A DNA stretch of 64,000 nucleotides, taken from contig CAXKVR010000195.1 of the NCBI GenBank assembly GCA_964058845.1, forward strand, positions 1 to 64,000. The letters run 5' to 3'. A program made the position numbers and the translations under genes. The notes under the pieces are model-generated. The model was not told the DNA's origin, searched no databases, and saw only the letters and a program-made list of their open reading frames with translations. Every line of letters begins with the position of its first letter. Position 1 is the first letter of the stretch. Positions 47,667 to 59,455 of this stretch are shown here, in pieces. Source of the DNA: Carex sylvatica (lineage: Eukaryota > Streptophyta > Magnoliopsida > Poales > Cyperaceae).

Positions 47667-49286
47667 ATGGATGTTGGTACAGGAGTCCTTGTATTTCTTT
47701 GCCTAGTAGCCTACCTGGTGTGGTTCTGGCAATTGGCAAGGGGAATGCGGGGCCCGCGCGTGTGGCCTCTGGTTGGAAGCTTGCCCGGTCTGATCCAACA
47801 TGCTGAGGTTATGCATGATTGGATTGCCGGGAATTTGCTCAGTACCGGCGGTACATACCAAACATGCATCTGTGCCATACCGGGCCTGGCTCGCCGAGCT
47901 GGGCTTGTAACGGTAACATGTGACCCAAAAAACCTTGAGCACGTGCTCAAGGCCCGATTCGACAACTACCCAAAGGGTCCCACATGGCAAGCTGTGTTTC
48001 ATGACTTGCTCGGCAATGGCATCTTCAACTCTGATGGCGAAACGTGGCTGATGCAGAGAAAAACTGCTGCACTCGAGTTTACCACCCGCACGTTGCGCCA
48101 TGCCATGTCACGGTGGGTCTCTCGCTCTATCCATCTCCGTCTTTTGCCCATCCTCTCTGATGCCGAGGAGACAAAATCGCCAGTTGATTTGCAAGATTTG
48201 CTGTTGCGACTGACATTCGACAACATTTGCGGGTTGGCATTTGGTAAAGACCCAATGACACTCTCTGTAGGTCTGCCCGAAAATGAATTTGCAAGCGCAT
48301 TTGATCGTGCAACTGAGGCAAGTTTGAGGAGGTTTATTTTCCCGGAGTTTATTTGGAAGTTCAAGAAATCGTTCAGGCTCGGGATGGAGTCGACATTATC
48401 ACAAAGTGTTGAGCATGTTGATAAGTACCTCTCGGCCGTGATCAAGGCAAGGAAGCTCGAGCTTGAATCAGCTGGATCTGAGCACGATGATCTATTATCG
48501 CGCTTCATGAAAAAGGGTGCCTACTCGGACACATTTCTTCAACAGGTGGCACTCAATTTTATCTTGGCTGGCCGTGACACTTCCTCAGTTGCTTTGAGCT
48601 GGTTTTTCTGGCTCGTATCAACTCACCCGAAAATAGAGAAACGTATCCTTACCGAGCTTTGCTCCGTGCTGTACACGACACGTGGAGATGACAAGTCATT
48701 GTGGGTTGCTTCCTCTCTTGCATTTGAAGAGCTGGACCAGCTTGTGTACCTAAAAGCAGCCTTGTCGGAAACACTCCGCCTCTACCCATCTGTTCCAGAA
48801 GACTCGAAACACGTGCTTTCTGATGATGTACTGCCAGACGGAACCTTTGTACCGGCAGGATCTTCAGTGACTTACTCGATCTACTCAGCGGGGCGAATGA
48901 AGTCAGTGTGGGGTGAAGATTGCCTTGAATTCCGGCCAGAGCGATGGCTGTCAGAAGATGGGAAGAGCTTTGAATCAAAAGATGCATTTCGGTTCGTGGC
49001 ATTTAATGCGGGACCAAGGATTTGTCTGGGCAAAGACCTGGCATATCTCCAAATGAAATCCATTGCAGCCGGTGTGCTTCTTAGACACCGTCTCTCGGTG
49101 GCACCTAATCACCGGGTTGAACAAAAGATGTCTCTTACATTGTTCATGAAGTACGGTCTTTCAATGAATGTCTTCCCTCGTGATCTTCATCCGATTATGA
49201 CCGCAGTAAAATTCATCAAACCCGCATTGCCGGAAGTTGCCATTGCCGGCTCAGACGAGGTCCAAGCTGAAGCTGCATGTGCGTGA
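47667..49286 (+). CDS. CYP86A: Cytochrome P450 CYP86A, fatty-acid omega-hydroxylase
   Basis: A single exon of 539 residues, normal for the CYP86A subfamily, which hydroxylates fatty acids at the omega carbon in the ER for cutin and suberin. An N-terminal membrane anchor (residues 5-22) is followed by [47 protein letters not shown] and [15 protein letters not shown]. The oxygen-binding AGRDTSS is near residue 302, ExxR (ETLR) near 368, PERW near 429, and the heme loop [10 protein letters not shown] near 445, with its Cys ligand. All P450 landmarks are intact. The short Ala-rich C-terminal tail varies among paralogues. It resembles CYP86A7/A8. Confidence 0.96.
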   Translation: MDVGTGVLVFLCLVAYLVWFWQLARGMRGPRVWPLVGSLPGLIQHAEVMHDWIAGNLLSTGGTYQTCICAIPGLARRAGLVTVTCDPKNLEHVLKARFDNYPKGPTWQAVFHDLLGNGIFNSDGETWLMQRKTAALEFTTRTLRHAMSRWVSRSIHLRLLPILSDAEETKSPVDLQDLLLRLTFDNICGLAFGKDPMTLSVGLPENEFASAFDRATEASLRRFIFPEFIWKFKKSFRLGMESTLSQSVEHVDKYLSAVIKARKLELESAGSEHDDLLSRFMKKGAYSDTFLQQVALNFILAGRDTSSVALSWFFWLVSTHPKIEKRILTELCSVLYTTRGDDKSLWVASSLAFEELDQLVYLKAALSETLRLYPSVPEDSKHVLSDDVLPDGTFVPAGSSVTYSIYSAGRMKSVWGEDCLEFRPERWLSEDGKSFESKDAFRFVAFNAGPRICLGKDLAYLQMKSIAAGVLLRHRLSVAPNHRVEQKMSLTLFMKYGLSMNVFPRDLHPIMTAVKFIKPALPEVAIAGSDEVQAEAACA

Positions 49287-50096
49287 GTACGTACGTTGAT
49301 ATATATATTTAATTTAATTAATTGTGTGTGTTGTTTTCTTTTAATATATCTTGTACGGTTAATTAATTAATTAAGGTTCTTGGAGGGGAATTGTTGCGAG
49401 TTGGTTGAGCAATTAAATGTAGATAGATATATAGTAAATTAGTAACTCCATATCGATCGTTATATAAAAGGGTTTGGTGTGATATATATATATATATCAG
49501 TTTAAGGAATTTGGGAGGGACTGTTAATTTTAATGATATATATATGCCTTTTGTTTTCGTTTTATTAGGGGAGGGGGTTAAAATTAAACTAGGTCTAGTT
49601 ATGATGAAAAAAAAAAAATTAAATATGGGAACGATGTCTACAGCTGCATTTGGTTTGTTACTTGTTATGGATATATATATATATATATTTCAGAGACATC
49701 TGATATATAGAATTATAATCTATACATAATTTTGGATTGAATAAGATTCAGTGCATGGTACATTAATTAATTAATTAATTGTTTCAGGGATGTTTTTGGT
49801 GTGGTCAATTTTAATTTTGATGGAGATCGATGTATGATTGTGATTTGTGGTGCTTAATTTCATGAGTTTATTGTTGAGCGAATTAGCTTGAAATTAATTA
49901 GATGTGACCAATTTGTTCACCAAACACTAACAAACCAATGACTCTCATCAGTCTCGTCTCAGGTTAATTCATATATGTATAATTGCTCGATCGCCTTTTG
50001 AATTGGAGATGGTATATATATATATATACATAGATTAAGCCATGCATTTTGACTTTAACTGAACCACTGACCCACAATTAATATATATATTTATTA
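49287..50096. other. 3' flank of CYP86A
   Basis: Presumed 3' UTR, then AT-rich DNA with TTAATTAATTAATTAA runs and (TA)n tracts. It includes the left copy of the 53-bp direct repeat (50032-50084). Confidence 0.5.
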
Positions 50097-50324
50097 ACTC
50101 ACAACGGTGGCTGATTTTATTATTTTGTTAAGTTATAATTGAACCAATAATTTTTAAAGTAACTTAATAAATAGTAAAAAAATTCAGAAAAATATAAAAT
50201 TTGGTCTCCAAACACATATTAATATGGAGAACAAGATGAACGGTTCGGATCGACGTTTTGAATTTTGAAATTTTAAATTTGAACCGTATATATTTCGGTC
50301 CATATGCTACTGAATGCATATTAG

Positions 50325-50330
<6 letters not shown>
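50097..50330. mobile_element. Hairpin element h, right half only (core type A)
   Basis: It begins at the loop (ACAACGGTGGCTGATTTTAT) and runs through the right inner core to CATATGCTACTGAATGCATA, with a CT-repeat end. The left half is missing. The outer sequence is related to element g. Confidence 0.8.
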
Positions 50331-50353
<23 letters not shown>

Positions 50354-50355
<2 letters not shown>

Positions 50356-50766
50356 GAGGAGGGATCCACTTACAACAACTTGAAAGTTACAACATCTTAC
50401 AACATCATTTTTTTTCATTTCCAAAGTCTAAATCGTCGATCCAAACCGTTAGGTATTCAATCTATATTAAAACGTGCTTGCAGACCAAATTTTACATTTT
50501 TTGGAATTTTTTTGCTATTTATTAAGATAGGTACAAAATTGCTGTATTTATTAAAATTCTGCACCATTAAAAAACAGCGATTTTGTACCTATCTTAATAA
50601 ATACCAAAAAAATTCCAAAAAATGTAAAATTTGGTCTGCAAGCATGTTTTAATATAGATTGAATATCTAACGGTTTGGATCGACGATTTAGACTTTGAAA
50701 ATGAAAAAAAATGATGTTGTAAGATGTTGTAACTTTCAAGTTGTTGTAAGTGGATCCCTCCTCTAT
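50354..50766. mobile_element. Hairpin element i (core type A variant)
   Basis: The outer arms 50356-50415 and 50704-50763 are perfect 60-base inverted copies starting GAGGAGGGATCCACTTACAA. The inner core is a variant close to element c (GTGCTTGCAGACCAAATTTT). It lies between a CT run and TATATA. Confidence 0.86.
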
Positions 50767-52316
50767 ATATATATATATATCTATATATATAGATTAAGCC
50801 ATGCATTTTGACTTTAACTGATCCACTGACCCACAATTAATATGCATGGTGCCTTTCTAAATTTGTGTCTATGAGTTTTATATATTAATTGAGATATTGA
50901 GTGAGGCTATCGTATTTGCACGCTCCATACTATATATACATTTTCTTTTTAATCTCCATAAATTTGTAACTTGGACCAATATTAATTAAATTTTATATTT
51001 TTTATATATATTGAAAATGACTATGATTCAAAATCTTTTAAATCGAGTGATTTTCTACTTAACTATAAAAATAATATATAGGAAAATTCTTAGAAAATAT
51101 AAAATTTAATCTTTTAAGTACATTTTTAACGGGTTTGGGTTCGGATCGAATAAGATAGAATTAAAATCAGTGCATGATATATCTCGTGGGAATGAATTGT
51201 TGAACCGTTGTTGAGGTTTATTCAGCCCGTTACACAAAAGATAGAATTAAAATCAGTGCATGATATATCTCGTGGGAATGAATTGGTTGGAAGCACGAAA
51301 GAATGGAAGCAAAGAAATTACGGGGTCAGACAAAGATAGTTGCTTTCTTAATTGGATGACATGAAAATGTGGCTCAAATTAATATTATACTAGGTACAAG
51401 TCTCGGTAATTGTTTTCAAAGCATCAAGAATTGTATTTCTTCTGCCTTCTTCTCCCTCTCGACCTTCGACTCAGCACCAATTTCACCGTCGTCAGATCCA
51501 TCAACAGATCGCCTCCTTGCTAAATATGGATTATAACAATATTACTTTTATACTTTGTTATTTTAATTTTTAGAAAATCTCAATAACATAGCACAATCAT
51601 TCGATCAAATAAGTGTGAACCATTCAACAACAAAAAAAAATGATCTAGTGAAGCAATTATTTTGATAAATTTGTTTGTTAAAGTTACTGGTAATTTGTAA
51701 TAATATTATATTCCTTCACATAAGAAATACAAATTTATATTCCTAGTTTCTTGAGAAACACAATAATTTTTCTTGAGAAATTGTATCGACATCAATTTTT
51801 TTCTTTCATAAAGAAAACAGATCAATTAATAATGTTTATCCTTGGTGTCTACAAAGCCGTAGTAAGAATTAAAACCATATCTAGTGTTTTCCCTAATACT
51901 AAAATCAAGAACACCAAGTGATCAAAATAAAGAGAGAAACACCGTATAAATGCGGCCTTTAAATGTATTAATAGTAAGTGCGATCGATGATCTTGCTCAT
52001 CGCTGTCGGATCCTTGAATAGATCGGATCGCCTAGAAAGTACTCGATGCCATAGACCCTCTCTGTCTCGTCTCGGATGTGCGCAGGGGCCACTGATTTCT
52101 CATGGCATCTTGAAGAATCTCTTGAGCGATTTGAAGAGGAATCATGATGAGGTGGCTGCCATTGTACAAATCTCTACAGAGTGTACGGAGATAAATCTCT
52201 CGAGACAAGGAAGAAAGAAAAATAAAATCGAAGCACTGTCGCTGACAGTTGGGACCCATCTGTCTGTAACACTGTAGATAGATTGCTAGGCATTGCTGCA
52301 TGCAAATGTCATCTAG
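50767..52316. other. Intergenic with an 86-bp partial tandem duplication
   Basis: AAGATAGAATTAAAATCAGT and the next 28 bases recur at 51152-51199 and 51238-51285. A 99-codon frame at 51978-52277 has no recognisable domain and I do not call it a gene. Confidence 0.55.
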
Positions 52317-52588
52317 GGGGCGTTTGGTTCACGCTATAGGTCATTCCAGAGAATAGAAGTATTTCATGGAATGTAATGTCAGGAAATGTCATTTCAGAAC
52401 ATGTGTCATTACCATGTTTGGTTCGCGCATGGCTATTGCTTCAACATTCTCTGGAATAAGCATTCTCATGTTTGGTTCGCGCATAATTATTACAATGGCT
52501 ATAGACATAACTTCACTATTTTTTAATTATTAACTAAATAATGTTATGTTATCTAATTTTTTATATATTGTTTGAAGATAAATAGTAG

Positions 52589-52989
52589 AACTAGGGTGTT
52601 CTTAAGCTCACCAAAGTGTTTGGTGAGCTTAACTCCAAAACTCATTAAATCGATTTCAAATGATGAATCCGAACTGTTGGAACCTGCTTATCTTACGTGT
52701 GATGCATCTACATGTGAACTTTTTAAACATTCGAATTAGTTTAGTATAAAGTCAATCGGTCAAAATTAGAAGGTTAATAAATTAATTTTAGTGCATTCAT
52801 TTTTCGAACGTTTTTTGACCGCTTGACTTAATACTAAATTAATTCGAATGTTTAAAATTTTCACATGTAGACTCATCACTCGTAAGGTAGGTGGGTTTCA
52901 ACGGTTCAGATTCGTTATTTGAAACAGATTTGATGGATTTTAAAGTTAAGCTCACCAAACACTTTGGTGAGCTTAAGAACACCCTAGTT
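52589..52989. mobile_element. Hairpin element j (core type B) inside Harbinger
   Basis: The arms start ACTAGGGTGTTCTTAAGCTC and mirror at CTTAAGAACACCCTAGT. Each arm itself contains a 12-bp palindrome, AAGCTCACCAAA and its inverse around GTG. The core is type B as in element e. Confidence 0.83.
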
Positions 52990-53171
52990 ATACTCGAAGA
53001 TAAATTATAAATAAAAAATTATATTAATGAAAACACTCAAAAAAGCACCCTAAGCATTGAAAAATAACAAGAATCATGTTAATACATAAACCATATACTT
53101 CGTACCCATTAAAACTTTTTAAATGACAAAATAGAAAAATGACTATATAATACAACTAATAATATATCAAC

Positions 53172-55610
53172 TCAGTGATTATTTCTTGAGCTTCTCCACG
53201 TGGTAAATATTTTATGAGCTAATGTGTCACTCCAATTGGTCCATTCATTTGTTGATTCAATATGTATAATTCGCTCACCATCTAGCTCCTCTAGCAGTAG
53301 GTTGGCCTCTTGCATTCCGACATCCAAAGGATCAATAGTCATTTTCCTTCGAATATGATTGTGAATGAGCGCACATGCTGCAATTATTCGACATTGAATC
53401 TTTACCGGATACAATGATTTTCCCCTAAGAATTGCCCATCTCCCTTTAAGAAGACCAAAACATCGTTCTATGACATTGCGTGCCGAAGAATATTGGTAGT
53501 TATAAAACTCCCGTGGTGTTCGTGGTAATCTGCCATCATTCCAATCACTTAAATGATATCTTTGACCTCTGTAAGGCGTAAAAAACCCCTCCCCATTTGG
53601 ATAGCCGGCATCACAAAGATAGTAGTAACCTGTAGTTAGAAAAATCAAATCTTTTGAATTAGAGACATGAAAACAGGTTCAGATTTACCTTCTGTCAGTA
53701 AACTGACTGCACAAGTGGTTCTGGATTGATTTTGATCAAACAACTGGATGAGCATATAATAGACACACATACAAGAACTCTAGAAAAATAATTTCTCAAA
53801 AATAATTTTTTTAAAAAGTTTTTATGGCCTATTGAAATTCATATTTCAGAAATGAAGTGCACTGTCAAAACAGTGCACTGCCCCATACTATACAATGCAT
53901 GCTAAAATAGTTGTTCATCATGGTTAGAGTCCATAATAAAATATGGTATTTGGTAGGCATAAATCATAGGTATTACTGGACTCATACAAACAAAGAATGT
54001 ACAAATTCATGCAACATATTAATTATTAAAAAAAAACAACAAAAAACAATACAACATGTTTAAAAAAGAAAGAAAGGACAATATAGTCAAAGTAGCTAAT
54101 TTTTATACTCAAGCTTAACAAAATTAATATGTGAGAATTCTATAAAAGTTGGAGATATTCGTAAATGTGACACAGTAACTATGCCTCATAATTTACATCT
54201 AGTCTCTGTATCAATTTGTGAGAAAACATACTGAGAAAATAAAGGATGTGATCGGAGACTTAATCAAACTAGGAGCTAAAAAATGCAAGGAAGAATATAC
54301 TTACCACGAGGGACATGTAATCCATTTCTCCTAGCAATTGCATCACGCATTACTCTTGAATCAACAGCAGATCCTTCCCATCCAGGTAGAATATATATGA
54401 ACTGCATATCTGGAGAACAAACTCCTAAAACATTTGTGGCAACCTCCTTTTTCCTGGTACGGTATCTGGCTTTGTCAATATCATATGCATTCACTTGAAT
54501 ATATGTACCATCTAATGCGCCAAAACAGTTATGTTAAATAGAGTCAAATTGTAGATGAAAACAAAAATCAAATTCTAATCTTTTTTTTTCAGAATTAAAT
54601 CACGATTATCTCTCTAAATTGAGGTGCTTTTGAATTTATTTATACTGGAATTCAATGTTCTGATAAAAAAATGTCAAGTAGAGAAAGAAAGAAATAGAGT
54701 GAGAGATGTTGTTGATCAAAGAATCCATAAACTTGGTACTGGTACCATGTGGGTTAGCAATAATATGTGTACCATCTCATGCTTTTGTATAGGGTTCTTT
54801 ATTACCCCCATAAAACAGTTATTATGGTTATCAACTATTTTGTCAAGTAGAGAAAGAAAACATATAAAATGATTATTTGCCAAGGGTAGAATTGTCTAAT
54901 TAAAAAAATGGAGGTTTTAAAGTTCTGAACCTCACTGGGTGGTATCAGATATTTTGAAGGTACTGTAGCATACTACGCACCTCTTAGATGTCATTATCAC
55001 TATTGGATCAACCTAGTTAAAAGAAGTTATGATAGGTATATATCTAAATTTCTCCTATATGATTGGTGAATTGTAGAAGTACCTTAAACCATTTTCATCT
55101 TTCATTAGTCGAATCTTCTGGTATTGGTGTTGGCATCTTAAGCATAATATTATGGCATCTAATAACGACATTAAGCACATTACGAAATTGCCTGCTTATT
55201 GATTCTCCAAATCTCACAAATTGTCTCTTTATTACTCTGTTTTTCTCATCATGCGCCAAAATATTCAAAAAGATTGCTAGTGCATCTTCAACTGATATAC
55301 TTCCATCACATCTCAATGTCCCCACACTTGACAACAAATCACACATGCTATAAAAAGCTCTTCGATTCATGCGTGTATTTTCAACACAAATCAAATCACT
55401 ATCAAATATCATTCTTCGAAGAGTTATATATCGAATAAAGTGTCTGTCCAAAGCATTACGACCACCCCACGATTTTTGACGACTCATCAACACCAACCAT
55501 AACAAGATAGCTTCAAAACATCTGAAAGTAGAGCATCTCAAAGTATGAAGCGGTAATGGAAATTGTAACAGGAATTGTGTAAAGATTGGTTGGTTCATCC
55601 ATTGTTTCAC
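53172..55610 (-). pseudogene. Harbinger (DDE_Tnp_4) transposase, broken
   Basis: Minus-strand exons about 55610-55083, 54534-54305 and 53639-53172. The first has the helix-rich N-terminal domain (ISVEDALAIFLNILAHDEKN, RQFRNVLNVVI). The second holds GALDGTYI (first Asp) and GSAVDSRVM (second Asp). The third holds YLCDAGYPN and ARNVIERCFGLLKGRW (Glu). All three acidic residues are present. However, an in-frame TGA lies at 55097-55095 where the family usually has Trp, and the acceptor before the second exon has no AG at the expected place. It is therefore probably inactive. Confidence 0.85.
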
Positions 55611-56671
55611 AGTAGAGGCAAAATTTATCTAAATAATTAAAATTCACAAAATATGATTAGATAAGAAGCAAGTACATGATATCAGAAGGCATCAGTAAAT
55701 AAGCGAAGAATTTTGTCACCATGGTTAAATTTTTTTATAGCATAAGAAATTCACATGACTGCCTTTCTTAAAATAAGTTCAGAGATTCATATCCAAACTT
55801 TAATTTGTAAATGGACTACACAGGTAACTAAAGCATGTAGTCCACTTCTATTTGCTTATTACCTGACGACTCTAAGCAATTGGAATCACAGCTTATTTTG
55901 GGAGTTCTCACCTTTAACCTTATCCTTATGCTGAAAGAAGCAATTTTTCAAACCGACTGGCTGTGTTTTTCAGAGAAAATGCTAGATGAACTAAAGCATG
56001 GGAATTTGGGTTCCGATCAGTGCAGTGTTCTAATTTACTCAATTTCTGAACTAAAGCATGGGATAAGCAAGAGTATCACTCATCCTGTTAACACCAACAG
56101 TTGAATCGGTGTTCTAATTTTTTTAATTTCTGAATGAAAATTGTCCATCTTAGACCACCTACATTAAATTTGCGATAATTTACTAGTAATTCACCAGTTC
56201 ACCTTTAATTTATGCCGATCACAAGTCATCCGGCAGCATGCGCACAACAGAATAGTTCAATCAAATAACTAGCTAGCTCTGGTAGTGCGGAGAGATAAAT
56301 AGAGAGAGAACCTGTAATCGGAGACGGAGGCCAAAGAGAGAAGTCGAATCGTAAGCGGCGGCCGAGGAGACAAGTCAGAGTCAGAGAAGATTTTCTCTCG
56401 CGAAAATTATCGGAAAAGAAGATAAAACAGTTTTAACCGAATAAAATAAGAAGCGCACGCTCAGTTCGTCTGATTCCCACCTATGGAGAATGAAAAATTC
56501 CGTTTTTTTTTTTTGGCTATCACAATAGCTACTAATCTAGTAATCATAATAGCCGAGAATCGCTGATTATCAGGTTATTTCCTTTTGCGTATTGCCAAAC
56601 ACGAAAATCATATTCTAGGACATATAGATGGCAGAGAATCATCTCTCAAAAGCATAAACCAAACAAAATCA

Positions 56672-57440
56672 ATTTAAACAAAACACTATATTTTCCGAAT
56701 TTTTTATTAATATTAAAAAAATAAACAAAATTTAATATTTTGCATCCAAAATCGAAATAATTCCACATTTGTTCAATTCGGATAATAATTCTTAGGATCC
56801 AAATCTTCTTTCCGAAAAACTAATCACCAAATTCAAAGATGCCTCGATTAACGCGTATCCGAAGAATTATTTATCGGAAATGAGGATTGAGAGAATAATT
56901 ATTCGGAAAGAGAATTTCGGCAGCCTCTAATCTCACAACTCACAAATTCACATTATTGATATGAGATATCCACTAATCAGAATTAGAATGTAGTGGGTGA
57001 CGTGGGCCGAAGATTGTGGATTAAAGATTTGAGAGATAGTAGGTACAGTTTAGTTGTTCGTTGGGCCGGGCGGAACAAGGGAAGGGAAGGGAGGGAAGGG
57101 AATGGAAGGGAAGGGAATTGAAGCGAAGAAAGGGAATGTGGCCTTTCTAATAACCAAATAGACCAAATTAAGTTGTACCAAAATTTAACACAACTTCCAA
57201 CATCATTAATTTAATTTGTACAAAAACAAAATAAAATCACTTGATTAATTACCCAAAAGGCACATGGCGTACGGACACACTCCACGGTCCAGACAGGGCC
57301 AAGAACTTATCCTTTCTCGTTCTCGTGCTCTCTCATCTGGGACCCACACTGCCAGCCTATGAATATTTAACCGAGTAATTTTACCTTCATGTTATTCTCT
57401 AGTGTGTGCGCTGCATGAAGCCAAAACTATACTGTTGAAA
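56672..57440. promoter_or_regulatory. MAPKKK upstream region with G-rich tract
   Basis: Site II-like GTGGGCCGAAG (57002-57012) and TTGGGCCGGGCGG (57062-57074) are followed by a purine tract of GGGAAGGGAAGGGAGGG type at about 57080-57116. The start of transcription probably lies after 57400. Confidence 0.45.
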
Positions 57441-57870
57441 TCTCTAATCGGTCCTTGTGTACAAATACAATACAACAGAGATTCGTTATCGCCACAGAAG
57501 ATCTTCACTCCTTCACTCAGGAGTCGGGACACTCACCGTCTCACCTCAACTTCCCTTCCCTTCCCTCTTGCAATTTCGCAAACCCTTCATTTCTCCTCTT
57601 CTTCGCCTCTCTTTCGAATTCTCTTGCTTTCTAGCGTCAACCCCTGCGTCAAGACTCGTCTCCTTGCCTATGCCTCTTCTATAGATAACAATAAGATAGA
57701 TAGATAGATAGATCCACCTCCCCCAACTGCTCATTGGATCTGTACGGACACTTCTCTCACATTCTAGGGTTCAATTTTTTTTTAAGAATCCCTAGCTTCT
57801 TACCGTTGCACAGATTTGGTGTATGTTCAAAGGAAACGAGTGACCTGATCTGTTCTGTTTTCAGCTAGAG
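57441..57870 (+). other. Probable 5' UTR exon of the YODA-like gene
   Basis: CT-rich leader-like DNA ends at the donor GCTAGAG|GTAAGTTC (57870/57871). The next acceptor TTTATTTCAG is at 59276, giving a 1.4-kb leader intron. The transcription start is not defined. Confidence 0.55.
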
Positions 57871-59300
57871 GTAAGTTCTATTAGTCTTAGTCTCTCGTTT
57901 CAAATTAGTTCAATTTGACTGTTATCGCTCTTCTGAAAAAATTAATCACTAATTTTTCCTTGGTGGGTTTTATGTTCGACCATCTAAAGGTTCTTCCTTC
58001 GAGTCGCTTTAGATCTACTGTTGATTTGAATATGACGGATCTAGTTAGATATGTTAGTATTTAATATGCTTTATAGCATGATTGTGTAATTCCTTTTTTT
58101 TTTCTTCTTCTTCTATTATTAAGAATTTAATTTAAATAGCTATAGACCTATAATCCTGCCCAGTGAGAAAATTTTTGGGGTTCCACTTCCATCCACGGCA
58201 ATACAAAAAAGGATAAGTATATTGGAACAATAGTATGTATGAGTTATGCAAAAATAAAAGTTAGGTATAGTGTGATAAGGCTGTCAACGAATGTTAGAGG
58301 AAGTAAAATTGACTTGAAAAAGACACCCAGGTTTTGATGGATTGATCTAGTAATGTTTATACAAGTTACTTGACTTCTTGCTATTTAAGTATATTAAAAC
58401 CACTCTTATAGGTGATTAATTCTGATAGTGACCATGAAAAGCATAATCCACTTACCTTTTTTTTTTTTTAATGGAAATGACTATAATTAGTGCGTGACCT
58501 TTCCATTTTAGGTTAGGAAGCGGTCAACCACTACAGGCTTGTTCATGTTTCTTTGTACAATTTAAAATATAAAAAATTGAGTCTCTTAGTGCGAACTTTT
58601 AACAGCTATTAACAGTGATTGCATGTCCAAGTTCTTCATGTTATAAATTAAATAGTCATAGGTATTTTCATAATTGCTTTAGCACCTTTCTGTTTTCTTG
58701 TCGATGCTTTGCTATATTATGAGCTCACTTACTATTGCATTAAACACCAGAAAACATGTTAGGTAACAGCATGTTAAACCCCCATTTAACACATGTTAAA
58801 CTACTGTGATATAGGGATCCACTGCCTACTGTCATGTAACCGTCATGGAAGAGACGACCATATATTGATTGCTTTTTGTTAGAGCTGTTCCGTGTTGTAA
58901 TTAATGACAAAATTCATTTTTTATTTGGTAGCTATTGTAAAACTATCAATTTTGTCGTTTTTTTACTTCCATCTCTGAATTGAACCTGTTGAGGTTTCTG
59001 GGTCGGGCATAAAACATGAAAGCCACAAATTCCACTAAAATATTCATGAAAAGTTCTCTGACTTGTTTGCAAATTATTATTATTATTTTTTTTTAATTTG
59101 TGCATAGATTAACCTGTTCCTTGTACAAGTGCCAATCTTTAGAAAGTAAAAAAGAAATAGCTGCATGCAAAATCCTATTACTCATATTTTCTAACCATAA
59201 AAAGTTTACCTATGCTTCAAATAAAAAGGAGGTTAACAATTTACAACTTAGCTGGCGTTACATGCTTTTATTTCAGGTTTGAAGGGCAATTGTACTCGGC

Positions 59301-59365
59301 ATGCTCTTTATTCGACTAAGACAACTTGATCAGTAGTTGCTTTTCCGGACCATTTTCTAATGTAG
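59301..59365 (+). promoter_or_regulatory. Upstream ORFs in the MAPKKK leader
   Basis: An 11-codon uORF is at 59301-59336, followed by a start-stop ATGTAG at 59360-59365. Another 6-codon uORF is at 57823-57843 in the first leader exon. All would be in the mature leader if the two UTR exons are as inferred. Confidence 0.5.
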
Positions 59366-59455
59366 AGGCTGATATAGTTTGATATCTTCCACTGCCGTTT
59401 GAATACTAGAGATTCAGCATTTGATTGACTAAGTTTAAATTTGTTGTAAGACGTG

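Larger units (their letters stand above)
50032..50843. repeat. 53-bp direct repeats bracketing hairpins h and i
   Basis: 50032-50084 and 50791-50843 (AGATTAAGCCATGCATTTTG... to ...CACAATTAATAT) match with one mismatch. The 706 bp between them holds half of hairpin h and all of hairpin i. Confidence 0.9.
52317..56671 (-). mobile_element. PIF/Harbinger element, decayed
   Basis: The left end GGGGGCGTTTGGTTCACGC is a typical Harbinger terminus. The right end (inverse TTGTTTGGTTTATGC near 56650-56671) is a poorer match. Subterminal copies of ATGTTTGGTTCGCGCAT occur at about 52412 and 52471. The transposase lies inside on the minus strand, with a GC-rich first-exon-like region at 56290-56460. Boundaries are approximate and no 3-bp target duplication could be fixed. 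Confidence 0.72.

Noticed and set aside
47703..48508. Antisense frames over CYP86A
   Set aside because: Overlap an intact P450 coding exon and have no domain sense.
51978..52277. 99-codon open frame, plus strand
   Set aside because: No domain, no splice context, and an overlapping open frame on the other strand; likely chance.
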